From the NCBI GenBank assembly GCA_014762625.1, contig JABURQ010000207.1, forward strand, positions 1 to 47,348: a DNA stretch of 47,348 bases, read 5' to 3'. The stretch is from Planctomycetaceae bacterium (GTDB lineage: Bacteria > Planctomycetota > Planctomycetia > Planctomycetales > Planctomycetaceae). The notes under the pieces were generated by a model that had not been told where the DNA came from, ran no database searches, and saw nothing but the letters and a program-made list of their open reading frames with translations. This document shows positions 15,814 through 25,425 of this stretch, piece after piece. Position numbers and translations under genes: made by a program. The number at the start of each line of letters is the position of its first letter. The stretch's first letter is position 1.

Positions 15814-17952
15814 TTAATATCCTTCACCTCCACGCCGTCGTCCACGAGAAGACCCTCGGCGGCTGGCAGCGGAACTTGGAGGAGCCCCATAACCGCCGCC
15901 CCCACCGTATCCTTCACCACCACCATATTCACCACCATCTCCCATCAAAAACTTATCAGCTTCCGAAGCTTCTTTGGCAGCTTTTTCGTATTCCTTCCCG
16001 ATTTCATCCTGAAACTTTTGAAATCTTTGACTCGCAATACGTTTCGCTTCATTGTCATAAGGGCTCAACGTGGCCAGTTGTCCGTGAGAATCCAGAACCA
16101 GAATTTCATCGTAAAGAGCGCGGCTAGGAATTTTGCCCAGACCTTCAAGTTGACTGTCGGCCTGGATGGCGCCGTTGTCTTTCAAATCCACCAGAACATG
16201 GTCGGAGTCAACCTTCATCTCCTGAGCTTCAAAGGTTTCTTCCAGCGGATTGACGACTTTCGTTTTAATGGTCCCCGCAATCTTATCGCCGGTTGAGACG
16301 CGTATGGTTTCATTGACCACTGTGCCGGTCGGGGCATTCCATTGGAATATATTCACATCCGCCATCTCCTGACGACGAGCTCGGTCGTAATCGACGGTAG
16401 TCAGGAAATACTCAGACTTGGGGCGGACCTGCACCGGTTTGGTGGGAACACTCCAATCAGACTGCTTAATGCGGTCTTCGGCGATTTCCGGACGCTCCAA
16501 AACTTCGATCGGCTTACCAAAGTTGGGATTTGCATAGTGAATCCGAACCCGGTACTGATAAACGGCCCCCGGTTCGACATCAAAATCGAAATATCGGAAC
16601 AAGAGCAATCGACCGCTCGCTTTGGAACGGCTGGTCATCAGCAACCCACCCTCTCCCGGTTGACCGCTTCCATAAAGTTCGGGGGATTCTGAGTATCGAT
16701 CAGACATTTCTTCCTGGTATTCATTTTCGTAGCGGGACATATAATCGGCATTGCCGCCCATCCCCATCCGCATTTCATTTTGCATGCCTCGAACGTTATA
16801 GGTGTAATTTCCAAATCCACCTTCCTGAATCGGCTCGATGACCCCCGAATTCTTCTTCATCTCCTCATAGGCTTCGATGACTTTCTCCTGCCGAAGCTGT
16901 TCTCGGCGTTGTTCCTCTGGGGATAGTTCAAAATTTGTCACGCGAGGATGAGTCGCATGCTTCCCCCAAATACCGAGCACACGTCGAGGCAACGGTTCCG
17001 TGATCACCGGATCGGTAATAGTCACATCGACAGTATCGGCTTCCAAATCGTATGCCTTATTGAGGACATCGATGGAGTTTTGAATATCCAGCACTTCCCA
17101 ATTTGACCAGCCCTTATCTCCTCCAACGGCTTTGCGTCTTTCAATTTCGAAGTCCACGATATCCGGTTCCACAAAAGCGGCCTGGTCAGGTGGCAGATTC
17201 AGGGCATCGACGTATTTACTCTTCTGAGTTTGCCAGTCAATGACCCCTCGGACAGAGACAAAACGGTAGCCTTCTCCATTTAAAGATACCTTTTGCGTCT
17301 CCCCTCCCATTTCACCGAATTCACTCATATAACCATCTGCACCGAATTCGGCGGCGTACCCTTCTCCTCCACCTCCTCCTGGGAGTCCCGCAGGGCCGCC
17401 AAAGGCTGCCCCGGGATCAGAATATTCTCCAAACTCTGAGGATGATGCGGTTGCCCGAGGATTCTTCTTCAGTGCATCTGGAATATTAGAATCATCAATC
17501 TCGGGTTCCGTGTCCCCCGCATCCGCGACTTCTTCCTCTCCCTCTTCCGGTTCTTCGGGAATCTGCAACAGGAAAGTATCCGCGGTGGCGATCGGATCTT
17601 CGATCGTCAGGAATGAAGGCTCGCGGATAGGCTCGCTTCTTGGGTAGATCGGTGTATACATGGCGGTACTGAAGGAATACTGTTGATAGTCAATCCCTTC
17701 TCGCATCGCTTTGGCACGTGCCAAGATATCTTTTTTCGGCATGAGTTCCTGACGCTTCTCAACAGGCCAAGTGGAACTGTCGATTCGCTGATCAGACTCT
17801 TTGGCTTGCTTCACCAACTCTTGTGGAGTCTTGTCATACGGAGACCAACGCGTGCTCTTCAACACGAATAGAGCCATAAGAACGATGAAGCCAAAGGCAA
17901 ATTTTTCGCCATGCTTCATCAGAAATTCTTTTGGATTGATACCTTTCATCAT
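15814..17952 (-). CDS. Membrane-anchored Gly/Tyr-rich protein, third gene of PilM operon
   Basis: 712 residues. A short cytoplasmic N-terminus (MMKGINPKEFLMKHGE) is followed by one membrane anchor (FAFGFIVLMALFVL) and a large periplasmic part. Two low-complexity regions rich in Gly, Tyr and Glu appear, one near residues 180-225 (GGGGGEGYAAEFGADGYMSEF) and one at the C-terminus (GGGEGYGGGGGYGAPPS then an Arg/Ser/Gly tail). Between them are folded parts, including a likely beta-rich segment around PGAVYQYRVRIHYANPNFGKPIEV. AGGAGAG precedes the start. Position after a PilM homologue suggests a structural part of an inner-membrane pilus or secretion assembly complex, perhaps standing in for PilP. 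No direct homology is visible to me. Confidence 0.75.
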   Translation of the reverse strand: MMKGINPKEFLMKHGEKFAFGFIVLMALFVLKSTRWSPYDKTPQELVKQAKESDQRIDSSTWPVEKRQELMPKKDILARAKAMREGIDYQQYSFSTAMYTPIYPRSEPIREPSFLTIEDPIATADTFLLQIPEEPEEGEEEVADAGDTEPEIDDSNIPDALKKNPRATASSSEFGEYSDPGAAFGGPAGLPGGGGGEGYAAEFGADGYMSEFGEMGGETQKVSLNGEGYRFVSVRGVIDWQTQKSKYVDALNLPPDQAAFVEPDIVDFEIERRKAVGGDKGWSNWEVLDIQNSIDVLNKAYDLEADTVDVTITDPVITEPLPRRVLGIWGKHATHPRVTNFELSPEEQRREQLRQEKVIEAYEEMKKNSGVIEPIQEGGFGNYTYNVRGMQNEMRMGMGGNADYMSRYENEYQEEMSDRYSESPELYGSGQPGEGGLLMTSRSKASGRLLLFRYFDFDVEPGAVYQYRVRIHYANPNFGKPIEVLERPEIAEDRIKQSDWSVPTKPVQVRPKSEYFLTTVDYDRARRQEMADVNIFQWNAPTGTVVNETIRVSTGDKIAGTIKTKVVNPLEETFEAQEMKVDSDHVLVDLKDNGAIQADSQLEGLGKIPSRALYDEILVLDSHGQLATLSPYDNEAKRIASQRFQKFQDEIGKEYEKAAKEASEADKFLMGDGGEYGGGEGYGGGGGYGAPPSSAASRRGSSRGRRRGGEGY

Positions 17953-18045
17953 GCTCTCCTGTGCGTGATGGAACTCGCTTAACGAGTTATTAAACCGGGA
18001 TATTGTATTGGATTGAAAGTTTTCTAGTCAGGTCAAATTTGCGTA

Positions 18046-19782
18046 TCAGGAGCCTGTTCCAGGCTCCGAAGGAATCTCTGGCTCTTCTGCTTCTTGAGGA
18101 TTATCTGTTGTTGTCTCGTCCGCCGGTGGAACCTCGGTGGAGTTCGGAGTCTTTTTCTCTTCCGTTTCGGGAGTCGAGCCCTCAGATTCTGAGGGCACCG
18201 TCTCCGACGGATCTGCGGTCGGCTCGGTGACTTCCGGAGAATCTTCGGTGGCTTCTTCCGTCAATTCGGATGCTTCAGGGTTTTCTGGTTGTGCCGAGAA
18301 GTCCAGCGGATCCTCCGTTGCATTCGGATCTTCTTGTTCTTCAATCGGGCGGAAGAGAGTGATCAAACCACCAATCCAGACTTCGGCCAACTCCGGATCC
18401 GACATGGCTTTCTGAATCAGACCGCTATTGATTCCGGAGTTTAGACCACCGCCGGGAGACATCCCGCTTTGACGTCCCGGAATACCCCCTGTTGTAAACC
18501 CTCCCCCTGGACCTTCTGAATATCCTTCGGAGCTACCTCCGCCGCCTCCAAAACCAAAACCACCTCCCGAGCCATAACCTCCAGGTGACGTCCCATAACT
18601 TCCGCCGGGCGTCATCGTCATTCCGGGACGCCCTCCCATACGGCCCCCCGCTCGCCCTGCGTCGGCGAGGTTATCCGGATTCACAGCGGCCATCTGAACT
18701 CGAATAATTTGAATCGGCCAATCGGACCGGCTCAGTTCCGACATAAACTTCGGCAGTTCGTTATGATCCATCAAAACTCCCAGGACAAAGGCCCTGGTTC
18801 GGAACGGATAGCCCTCTTCATCGTCTACGTAACGATCGGGACCAGCCGGACCGCCTTCTCCACTCTCTCCGTATCCACCTGCAGCGGAAGATCCGTATCC
18901 TTCTCCAGGGCCAGCTCCAGGAGTACCGCCGTATCCGCCTCCCGCACCACCGGAAACAGGGCCAAGTTCTTCACTGAGGTCGAACTTGGCTGAAGTTTGA
19001 ACGTTTAAGCCTCCCGCACCACCTGCTTCACCTCCAAAATTCCCTCCATACTCACCGCCGGGGTAACCGCCATCACCTCCCATACCGCCGTAACCTTCTG
19101 ATCCTTCAGCTCCCCCACCCGTGGAATAATCACGTTCGCCGCCTCGGAGCGTTAATTCGAGGACTTGTCGTACCGGAGCTTCGGTGATTTTTTCAGCTCC
19201 CCGGTTAATCGACTCAATGGAATCGAGGACAGCTTTCACCAGCCAGACGTCAATCTGGGCATTCCACATTTCTGAGGAAACCGGAGGCTGAGATGCCCAG
19301 GTGCCGTAAGGGATGTGGGTATAGGAATCACGGTTCAGAAGTAAGACTCCTTCTCCGGTTTCCTGATCGATGGCACGCAGGTTTTCTTCCATCTTTGTGA
19401 GTTGACGATAATACCCCAGACGATACCGCTCGCGTGCCGTAGAAGGGATCTCCCCTTCATAAGGGACATCCACCATCAGTTCCTGGACTCCCACCGGCCA
19501 TTTCATACTTTGTAGCTGCGATTCCCACAAATTGCGTTGCGCCTGGTCGAGTCGTTTCTGTTCCGCTTCCACAATCACAGAGGCGCCGTCAACCCATTCC
19601 GGATTCGGAATATCTCCCGAGAACTGAACCGAACTGAAAGCACCATCAATGGCCGTCTCACGTTCTTCAACGCCAGTGGCATAGGTTTTAGTGGCAATGA
19701 ACCAGCCGATGAACGGCATGATGAGTGCCAAGCCGGACAGGATCCAGAATTTCTGCTCCAGTATTGGTTTAAGTTTATCCAT
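18046..19782 (-). CDS. Membrane-anchored Gly/Tyr-rich protein, PilO-like position
   Basis: 578 residues. An N-terminal membrane helix follows a short cytoplasmic start (MDKLKPILEQKFWILSGLAL). The periplasmic part has a predicted helical stalk. A fold with RAFVLGVLMDHNELPKFMSEL and PIQIIRVQMAAVN resembles the ferredoxin-like domain of PilO/PilN-type proteins in layout only. Two Gly/Tyr/Ser-rich linkers flank that domain (EGYGGMGGDGGYPGGEYGGN; then GGYGSGGGFGFGGGGGSSEG). The last ~100 residues are Pro/Glu/Thr-rich and disordered. GGAG lies eight bases before the ATG. Gaps of 77 and 93 bases to its neighbours fit one operon. Probably an inner-membrane alignment complex subunit; confidence comes mainly from position. 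Confidence 0.75.
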   Translation of the reverse strand: MDKLKPILEQKFWILSGLALIMPFIGWFIATKTYATGVEERETAIDGAFSSVQFSGDIPNPEWVDGASVIVEAEQKRLDQAQRNLWESQLQSMKWPVGVQELMVDVPYEGEIPSTARERYRLGYYRQLTKMEENLRAIDQETGEGVLLLNRDSYTHIPYGTWASQPPVSSEMWNAQIDVWLVKAVLDSIESINRGAEKITEAPVRQVLELTLRGGERDYSTGGGAEGSEGYGGMGGDGGYPGGEYGGNFGGEAGGAGGLNVQTSAKFDLSEELGPVSGGAGGGYGGTPGAGPGEGYGSSAAGGYGESGEGGPAGPDRYVDDEEGYPFRTRAFVLGVLMDHNELPKFMSELSRSDWPIQIIRVQMAAVNPDNLADAGRAGGRMGGRPGMTMTPGGSYGTSPGGYGSGGGFGFGGGGGSSEGYSEGPGGGFTTGGIPGRQSGMSPGGGLNSGINSGLIQKAMSDPELAEVWIGGLITLFRPIEEQEDPNATEDPLDFSAQPENPEASELTEEATEDSPEVTEPTADPSETVPSESEGSTPETEEKKTPNSTEVPPADETTTDNPQEAEEPEIPSEPGTGS

Positions 19783-19859
19783 TTTAATGACTCCGCGATT
19801 AGTGATGCGGGTTTTCTAAATGTTTGAGGTGGCTGACTGAATGAATTTACGAGTGGTTT

Positions 19860-22055
19860 CTATTCTTGAGCGTCTGCGTCTTCGGCACCTTCCACAGGCT
19901 CCTCGGCGAGTCGCTCTTCAACAGGGGTTGGCTTCCAAACGAATTGGAGCACAAAATCCAGTCGAGTGATTGGTTTGGCGGTCGACTCTTCGGGGAGTGC
20001 CAAATTATTCAGACCGGGAACTCCCGCTCCTCCCGGAATACCGGGACGTCCGGGGAAACCGGGTTGAGCACCGAAACCAGGCGCGGGGGACGCACCAAAT
20101 GCGCCCGGTGTCTCTCCATAGCCTTCTCCACCTCCTGGGCCTGCTCCGTACTCACCACCGGGGGCTCCGAATCCACTCACAGTTGTTCCAGCTCCCATGC
20201 GATTCATCTCTCGCAGATAGCCTTCCTTGTCATACATTTTCTGCGTGGTTGTACTTTGCAGAATCGTCGGATGTGAGATCCCAATTTGTCCGACTGGCAC
20301 TTCCGGCCAGCCTGGCTTGGGAACGACTTTGAAAGACTGCAAGTTATTCAACAAAGTGTTCACCACAAATTGAACGCCGGAATTTTCAGCGTCATGTTCA
20401 GTATCGTTGTAGTAATGATAACCAACCAGTGTGAATACATAGCCTTCCCCTTCAGTTGGGGTCTCCTGCTCGGCTTTCGCCATATGTGTTTTTTCACGTT
20501 CTGACAAATCCGAAAACCAGGTTGCCAGATCGGCTTGTTTTTCGCAGGTGATAGAGGAAAGTTTGATGCGTTTTTTGTGCTCGATATTCTCAATTTCAAT
20601 TTCGTCTCCCAGAGGACGCGGAAGACACGCATTGATGGCCGCATAAACTTCGAGCCAGTACTCACGAGTATCGAGCGGCTCGACGAGTTGATCTTCCTTC
20701 GAGAGGATTCCATCCAGTTCGCTCTTCTGAGCACCGTAGGAAGACTCGAATCCCGACTTCTTCTGGACAACCTTTTTCGCCTCTCCGATGGCTCCCGTGG
20801 AGTCGTCACCGAAACGATCGACGCTTACGGAATCGTAAACATTAGCGTAACCGAACGCGGAGAGGGCAAAACCAAATAACAAAGTCGCGGCCGCTGCAAC
20901 AGCCCACGGTTTCTTATGTCGAATCATCCGTGCCCGCACAATCTCAGGCGGTAGCAGCGTTGTTTTGAGATATGATTTCTCCAAAGCCTGAATGGCCAAA
21001 CCGTAGGGAACGGCGAAGGTCAGAATATTCTCTTCAAAGAGTGGATCGGAGAGTACGGAGTCGCCTACCAGCCCCTGAAATCGGTTGAGACGCACGACTT
21101 CGTGTTGCAGGTTTTGCTCGAGGAATTTTTGCAATCCTGCCATTTTGAAGCCGTTTCCGACTCCCACGACTTTGGAGATCTTGGCGTCTCGGTTGACCGA
21201 GGAAAAGTAGCCGATGGATCGCTGAATTTCCGCGACAAAATCGTTGAAGACCGGACGTAGTGCCTGAAAGACGGCCCGCGGATCGGGAGACTTCGTCGCA
21301 TTGCATTTAAGATGCTCGGCTTTGGCAAAAGTAAGCTTCATTTCCTTAGAGAGCGCCCGCGTGAAGTGGTTTCCTCCAATCGGGATATTCCGCACCCAGA
21401 TCTTGCCGCCGTTGGTCACCAGCATCGTGGTGTTGTCGGCTCCCATATCGATAATAATGAGATGCTCTTCGCCCGGCTCCGCATCGTCTTCCTGACCGCG
21501 GATTCCCAATTGGTCATAGAGCATTGCATTAAAAATCGCGAGCGGAGCCGATTGAATCACATCGACTTCGAGCTTCTCATCTGTGAACGGCTTGAGCTGT
21601 TGCATGACCTGTTCGCGTTTCATCGCAAACAGTCCGACCTCGGCATCCAGCATAAATCCAGTGTCTTCGTCGGCTCCTCCGCTCAGAGGCTGGTAATCCC
21701 AGATGACGTCTTCCAAAGCAAACGGAATTTGTTGGCGGGCTTCGTACTTGACGATTTCCGCCACCTTCGACGCCTCAACCGGGGGGAGCTTGATAAACTT
21801 CAAGAGAGAAGTATTGCCGGGCACACTGATCGCCAGCTTGTCACCCTTCACATTGTTACGTTGCAGGAACTTTTCCAGCGCCTGGGGAATCAGCTCTTCC
21901 GGAATGGCGTCCGGTTGGCTTAAGATTTTGGGATGCGGAATGTAATCAAATGCAACCGCCAGAGCTTGCTCAGCGGCATCGGCATATCTCAAGCGAATGG
22001 CCTTCAGGCCAGCTTGACCAATTTCAATTCCCCAAACACCTTGCGATTCAGCCAT
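19860..22055 (-). CDS. pilM: PilM-PilN-like fusion, type IV pilus assembly
   Basis: 731 residues. The first ~370 match PilM, the actin-like cytoplasmic ATP-binding protein of the type IV pilus alignment complex: GVWGIEIGQAGLKAIRL, LAISVPGNTSLLKFIKLPPVE, VAEIVKYEARQQIPFALEDVIWDYQ, IIIDMGADNTTMLV and IPIGGNHFTRAL. A membrane helix (AVAAAATLLFGFALSAFGYA) and a periplasmic coiled/alpha-beta part follow, as in PilN, so one protein seems to cover both roles. Residues ~630-690 are Gly/Pro/Tyr-rich with GGEYGAGPGGGEGYG. GAGGAG lies nine bases before the ATG. First gene of the operon. No pilin, PilQ or motor ATPase gene is in the window. Confidence 0.88.
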   Translation of the reverse strand: MAESQGVWGIEIGQAGLKAIRLRYADAAEQALAVAFDYIPHPKILSQPDAIPEELIPQALEKFLQRNNVKGDKLAISVPGNTSLLKFIKLPPVEASKVAEIVKYEARQQIPFALEDVIWDYQPLSGGADEDTGFMLDAEVGLFAMKREQVMQQLKPFTDEKLEVDVIQSAPLAIFNAMLYDQLGIRGQEDDAEPGEEHLIIIDMGADNTTMLVTNGGKIWVRNIPIGGNHFTRALSKEMKLTFAKAEHLKCNATKSPDPRAVFQALRPVFNDFVAEIQRSIGYFSSVNRDAKISKVVGVGNGFKMAGLQKFLEQNLQHEVVRLNRFQGLVGDSVLSDPLFEENILTFAVPYGLAIQALEKSYLKTTLLPPEIVRARMIRHKKPWAVAAAATLLFGFALSAFGYANVYDSVSVDRFGDDSTGAIGEAKKVVQKKSGFESSYGAQKSELDGILSKEDQLVEPLDTREYWLEVYAAINACLPRPLGDEIEIENIEHKKRIKLSSITCEKQADLATWFSDLSEREKTHMAKAEQETPTEGEGYVFTLVGYHYYNDTEHDAENSGVQFVVNTLLNNLQSFKVVPKPGWPEVPVGQIGISHPTILQSTTTQKMYDKEGYLREMNRMGAGTTVSGFGAPGGEYGAGPGGGEGYGETPGAFGASPAPGFGAQPGFPGRPGIPGGAGVPGLNNLALPEESTAKPITRLDFVLQFVWKPTPVEERLAEEPVEGAEDADAQE

Positions 22056-22464
22056 GAATGCAGTCTCCTCACTCTCCGGGGATTATCCGGATGATGTGAC
22101 TCTCTCTCATGAAAATAAAAAACGACGTTGGGTAGAAAATCACCCTCGGCGAACGCCACTATACGATATGTCGTAATTTCCGTAACCTAAAGTTAACACG
22201 GGACTTCCTTGAAGGTCAACAAAATTCCTCATGTGTTTTCACAGCAAACAAACCAAAAATACCAACCCTTCGGATTTAGGACCTCGTCTGATTATGTCTA
22301 TCCTGTCTGATGTAGGACTCTGATGCCATAAGTTGTTGCCAGAAAACACCCTACTATCAATTTTATTTCGTTGACGAGAGGGAAACCCCCCATTTCAATA
22401 CCTGAGACGCCTGGCGATTTCAGTAAGTTCCCAAAATTTCGAGAAATTCAGCAGGATCAATTTA
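22056..22464. other. Divergent intergenic region between pilM operon and GH38-like gene
   Basis: This 409-base stretch separates two divergent genes and must hold both promoters. I found one reasonable minus-strand candidate (22191-22218, listed separately). Two copies of GTCTGAT lie at about 22288 and 22307, with no clear meaning. No open frame or RNA gene is apparent. Confidence 0.5.
22191..22218 (-). promoter_or_regulatory. Candidate sigma-70 promoter for pilM operon
   Basis: On the minus strand TTGACC (five of six to consensus) is followed after 17 bases by TTAACT (three of six). Transcription would start about 130 bases before pilM. The -10 box is poor. Confidence 0.35.
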
Positions 22465-25380
22465 ATGGCCGAACTGCGAAATGTCACTGTTCTCATTCCC
22501 GCTCATAGCTTGGAAGATTTGCCGAGCGAGTTTACAGAGGAAGAGGCTGCCGGAATTCTGAACGCTTTCGCGATATGTCGGCACCCCGCCCTGGTTCATC
22601 ATGTTCGATCCGCCGCTGAATGGGGACGAGCCGACGAGCCTCCCCACCATCTGGAAGCTCATCTTTTTATCGTTCCTTCCTGTTGTGAGGGATGGATGCC
22701 TCACGAATGGACCGAGCATGCCCGATCGAACGGTGCGACCGTCATTGAAAACTGCACGACACGCGAAGAATATGCCCAACAACTTTTGCAACTTTTGCCT
22801 GATTTCCCGGAGCTGACACCGGACCTGACGCAAGACTTTTATGCGCTCGGGACTGCCTGGCTGCTGATCGAAATACTCACACGAAAAATGCACTATTACT
22901 CCAGCATGGACGAGCATGTTTTTCAGAAAGATTTGCTAGCGGCCGCAGACGCCGCGGTGGCCGGCGATACCACCGCCGCTCAGACGCACCTCAAAGGGTG
23001 CTTTGAAACCTTACTTGAATGCCGAGAACACTTTTATCCCGTGGACTGCTATTTAATCGATCTCTGCCTGCTCCACCCAGATATGATCGACGAGCATTTC
23101 GAGGCGACTCTAAACGGCGAATTACCGATCAACTTTCTGCTGAAAGGAGACCATCTGCGAGAAATCGCGGAGCAATCTCCAGCCGCAGTTGCCAATTTGA
23201 AAAACGCTGTGGACAAAAAACTTGTTGAAGTCATCGGTGGAGATTGCTATGAACAGCCTATTTCCACGGCATCCATTCAGTCAGTAATCTGGGATCTCCA
23301 GCAAGGGAAGGCAATTTACACGCAACATCTTGGAAAATCCCCGACCACCTGGGCACGAAAACGTTTTGGATTCTCGACTCAACTCCCACAAATATTAACT
23401 CACTATGGCTTCCACTCTGCACTTCATATCGCCCTCGATGATGGACTCTACCCTGATGAAGAGCAAAGCAAGTTTCGGTGGGAAGGCTGTGACGGAACCG
23501 TTATCGATGCCGTGAGCCGAATACCTCTTGCAGCGGACGGGGCCGCCAGTTATCTGCGGTTTGCGGATCGGATGGCGGAATCGATGCAGGACGATCAGGT
23601 CGCCGGCATTTTGTTCGCCCGCTGGCCGGAAATCAAAGGAGTCTGGTTTCGTGATTTCCAACGAATCCATAGTTATGCACCCGTCCTGGGACAGTTTGTG
23701 ACTCTGGACGAATTCATCCTGACCACCGACCATTCGGGACGGCTCTCTCGCCATCAGGAAAAGAGCTATCTCAGCCCGTATCTACTTCAAGCGGTCGCTT
23801 ATGGCGAGCCCGATCCCGTCAGTCGTTTTCAGCAATCCCTTCAGCGACGGCATCTTTTCGATCGAGCTGCCTGGCTGAATCAAGTTAACGAATTCCTGAG
23901 AACGCAGACCCTCTCCCCCGATAACACGGAAGTCTCCCATTGGAAAACCAGAATTGAACGATCCGGCCCGGATCTTCCAGCGGAAGATCAAACTCAAGAG
24001 ATGCTGACTCCCGAAGAGAAGCCATACAGCGAACAACTCGATGAGCTTGATGCGGAACTTGCCGACTGGACAGAGAATTCTCTCAGAGAAATATCACGCG
24101 TCATGACCGCACAGGGAGAAAATCGTCCCGGTCTACTCGTCGTCAATACGATCTCCCAGGACCAAACCGCAGTTGTTGAACTGGAGGGATTTAAAACTCC
24201 TCCCGCCTTGAGCAACCACGTCAAAGCAGTTCAATTTGACGACCACCGGAAAGCCGCTGTAGTCGATATACCGGGATCGGGATTTCTCTGTCTGAAAGAA
24301 TCAGAACAAAGTAACGCCACGAAAAGCCCGCTTCCCGCAGCGGAAGAGATGACTCTTCGCAACGAGCATTTCGAAGTCTTGATCAATTCTGAGTCTGGTG
24401 GAATTCAACACCTGAAAGGCTATGGACGCTCTCCCAATCGACTTAGCCAGCAGATCGCGTATCGGTATTTGCTTGAGAAAACCTACCACCCCGATCCTGA
24501 AGATCCTGATCATGTTCAGAGAACCAACTACAGCCTTTCGCAGATGACAAACTGTGAAATCCTCTCGAGCGGTCCCGCTTTGGGCGAGATCAAAACGGAA
24601 TGCGAACTTCTTGACCCGGAAGACCGATCGGTCATCGGCCTCTCTCGCAATACCTATCGAGTCTGGAAGTCTCGCCCCATCGTCGAGATAGATATTGAAA
24701 TTGAACCGCATATCGAACCGGAAGGAGATCCCTGGAGTTGCTATTTCACATCGCGGTTCGCCTGGAAAGATGAATCGATTGTTTTGACACGTGGTCTATT
24801 GCAGGGGGCGCATGGAATTCAGGGAGAACGCTTTGAAGCCCCCTATTACCTTGAACTCGCCGAGAATGATCGACGCACCACGATTTTAATGGATGGTCTT
24901 CCCTTTCACCGTCGCTCCGGCTCACGGATGGTGGATTCCATTCTGATTCCTGCTGGAGAATCCAAACGGAGATTTCGATTCTGGATTGCTTTTGATGAGG
25001 CCTACCCAATGCAGGCTGCTCACCAGATGCTGATACCTCCTTTAACCTTACGTTTGGATCAGTCTCCCAAAACCGACACCGGATGGTTTTTCCGCCTTAA
25101 GCAAAAGAACGTACAAATTCTCGGTTTTGAGCCCATCACCCCCGCCCCGCATCAGGACTCAGATCAGCAATCCACCGGCCTCAGCGTCCGATTACTGGAA
25201 ACTGAAGGCCGCGCTCGGCGGGTCCAACTCCAACTGCTTATGACTCCTCAAAGTGCGAGAAAACGAGACGCAGCAGGCAATACCGTTGCCGATTTGATGA
25301 TTCAGAAAAACTCCGTCATCCTTGAAATGCGAAGCCACGAGTTGGCTACCATCGACTTGAATTTTTTCACGGATTCGTGA
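22465..25380 (+). CDS. GH38-like glycoside hydrolase-related protein, catalytic Asp replaced
   Basis: 971 residues. The C-terminal half matches the beta-sandwich of family 38 alpha-mannosidases (TLRNEHFEVLINSESGGIQHL, then NTYRVWKSRPIVEIDIEIEP and FTSRFAWKDESIV). In the N-terminal half, TWARKRFGFSTQLPQILTHYGF aligns with the family segment WxIDPFGHS.. that carries the nucleophile Asp; here the position is Lys 299. The N-terminal HxD zinc motif is also not intact (PAHSLEDLP). I infer a non-classical or inactive member, perhaps a binding or regulatory protein. No signal peptide. AGGA lies eight bases before the ATG. The next gene, cmk, starts 46 bases later on the same strand. Confidence 0.75.
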   Translation: MAELRNVTVLIPAHSLEDLPSEFTEEEAAGILNAFAICRHPALVHHVRSAAEWGRADEPPHHLEAHLFIVPSCCEGWMPHEWTEHARSNGATVIENCTTREEYAQQLLQLLPDFPELTPDLTQDFYALGTAWLLIEILTRKMHYYSSMDEHVFQKDLLAAADAAVAGDTTAAQTHLKGCFETLLECREHFYPVDCYLIDLCLLHPDMIDEHFEATLNGELPINFLLKGDHLREIAEQSPAAVANLKNAVDKKLVEVIGGDCYEQPISTASIQSVIWDLQQGKAIYTQHLGKSPTTWARKRFGFSTQLPQILTHYGFHSALHIALDDGLYPDEEQSKFRWEGCDGTVIDAVSRIPLAADGAASYLRFADRMAESMQDDQVAGILFARWPEIKGVWFRDFQRIHSYAPVLGQFVTLDEFILTTDHSGRLSRHQEKSYLSPYLLQAVAYGEPDPVSRFQQSLQRRHLFDRAAWLNQVNEFLRTQTLSPDNTEVSHWKTRIERSGPDLPAEDQTQEMLTPEEKPYSEQLDELDAELADWTENSLREISRVMTAQGENRPGLLVVNTISQDQTAVVELEGFKTPPALSNHVKAVQFDDHRKAAVVDIPGSGFLCLKESEQSNATKSPLPAAEEMTLRNEHFEVLINSESGGIQHLKGYGRSPNRLSQQIAYRYLLEKTYHPDPEDPDHVQRTNYSLSQMTNCEILSSGPALGEIKTECELLDPEDRSVIGLSRNTYRVWKSRPIVEIDIEIEPHIEPEGDPWSCYFTSRFAWKDESIVLTRGLLQGAHGIQGERFEAPYYLELAENDRRTTILMDGLPFHRRSGSRMVDSILIPAGESKRRFRFWIAFDEAYPMQAAHQMLIPPLTLRLDQSPKTDTGWFFRLKQKNVQILGFEPITPAPHQDSDQQSTGLSVRLLETEGRARRVQLQLLMTPQSARKRDAAGNTVADLMIQKNSVILEMRSHELATIDLNFFTDS

Positions 25381-25425
25381 AAAGTATGCCACCGATATGA
25401 CTTTGACAATGGAACCACACGCACA

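Noticed and set aside
15724-16296. 190-aa plus-strand frame over folC end and the PilM operon
   Set aside because: Antisense of the 712-aa gene, which has a signal anchor, ribosome site and terminator.
17972-17988. AACTCG-CTTAA-CGAGTT hairpin between the two last PilM-operon genes
   Set aside because: No T-tract on either side; probably not a terminator, at most an mRNA-processing or stability element.
21312-21923. 203-aa plus-strand frame inside pilM
   Set aside because: Antisense to well-conserved PilM motifs; no start signal.
15742-22055. Gly-rich repeats as a possible CRISPR or tandem DNA repeat
   Set aside because: The repetition is at the protein level (Gly/Tyr/Glu codons) with irregular spacing and no conserved spacer-repeat structure.
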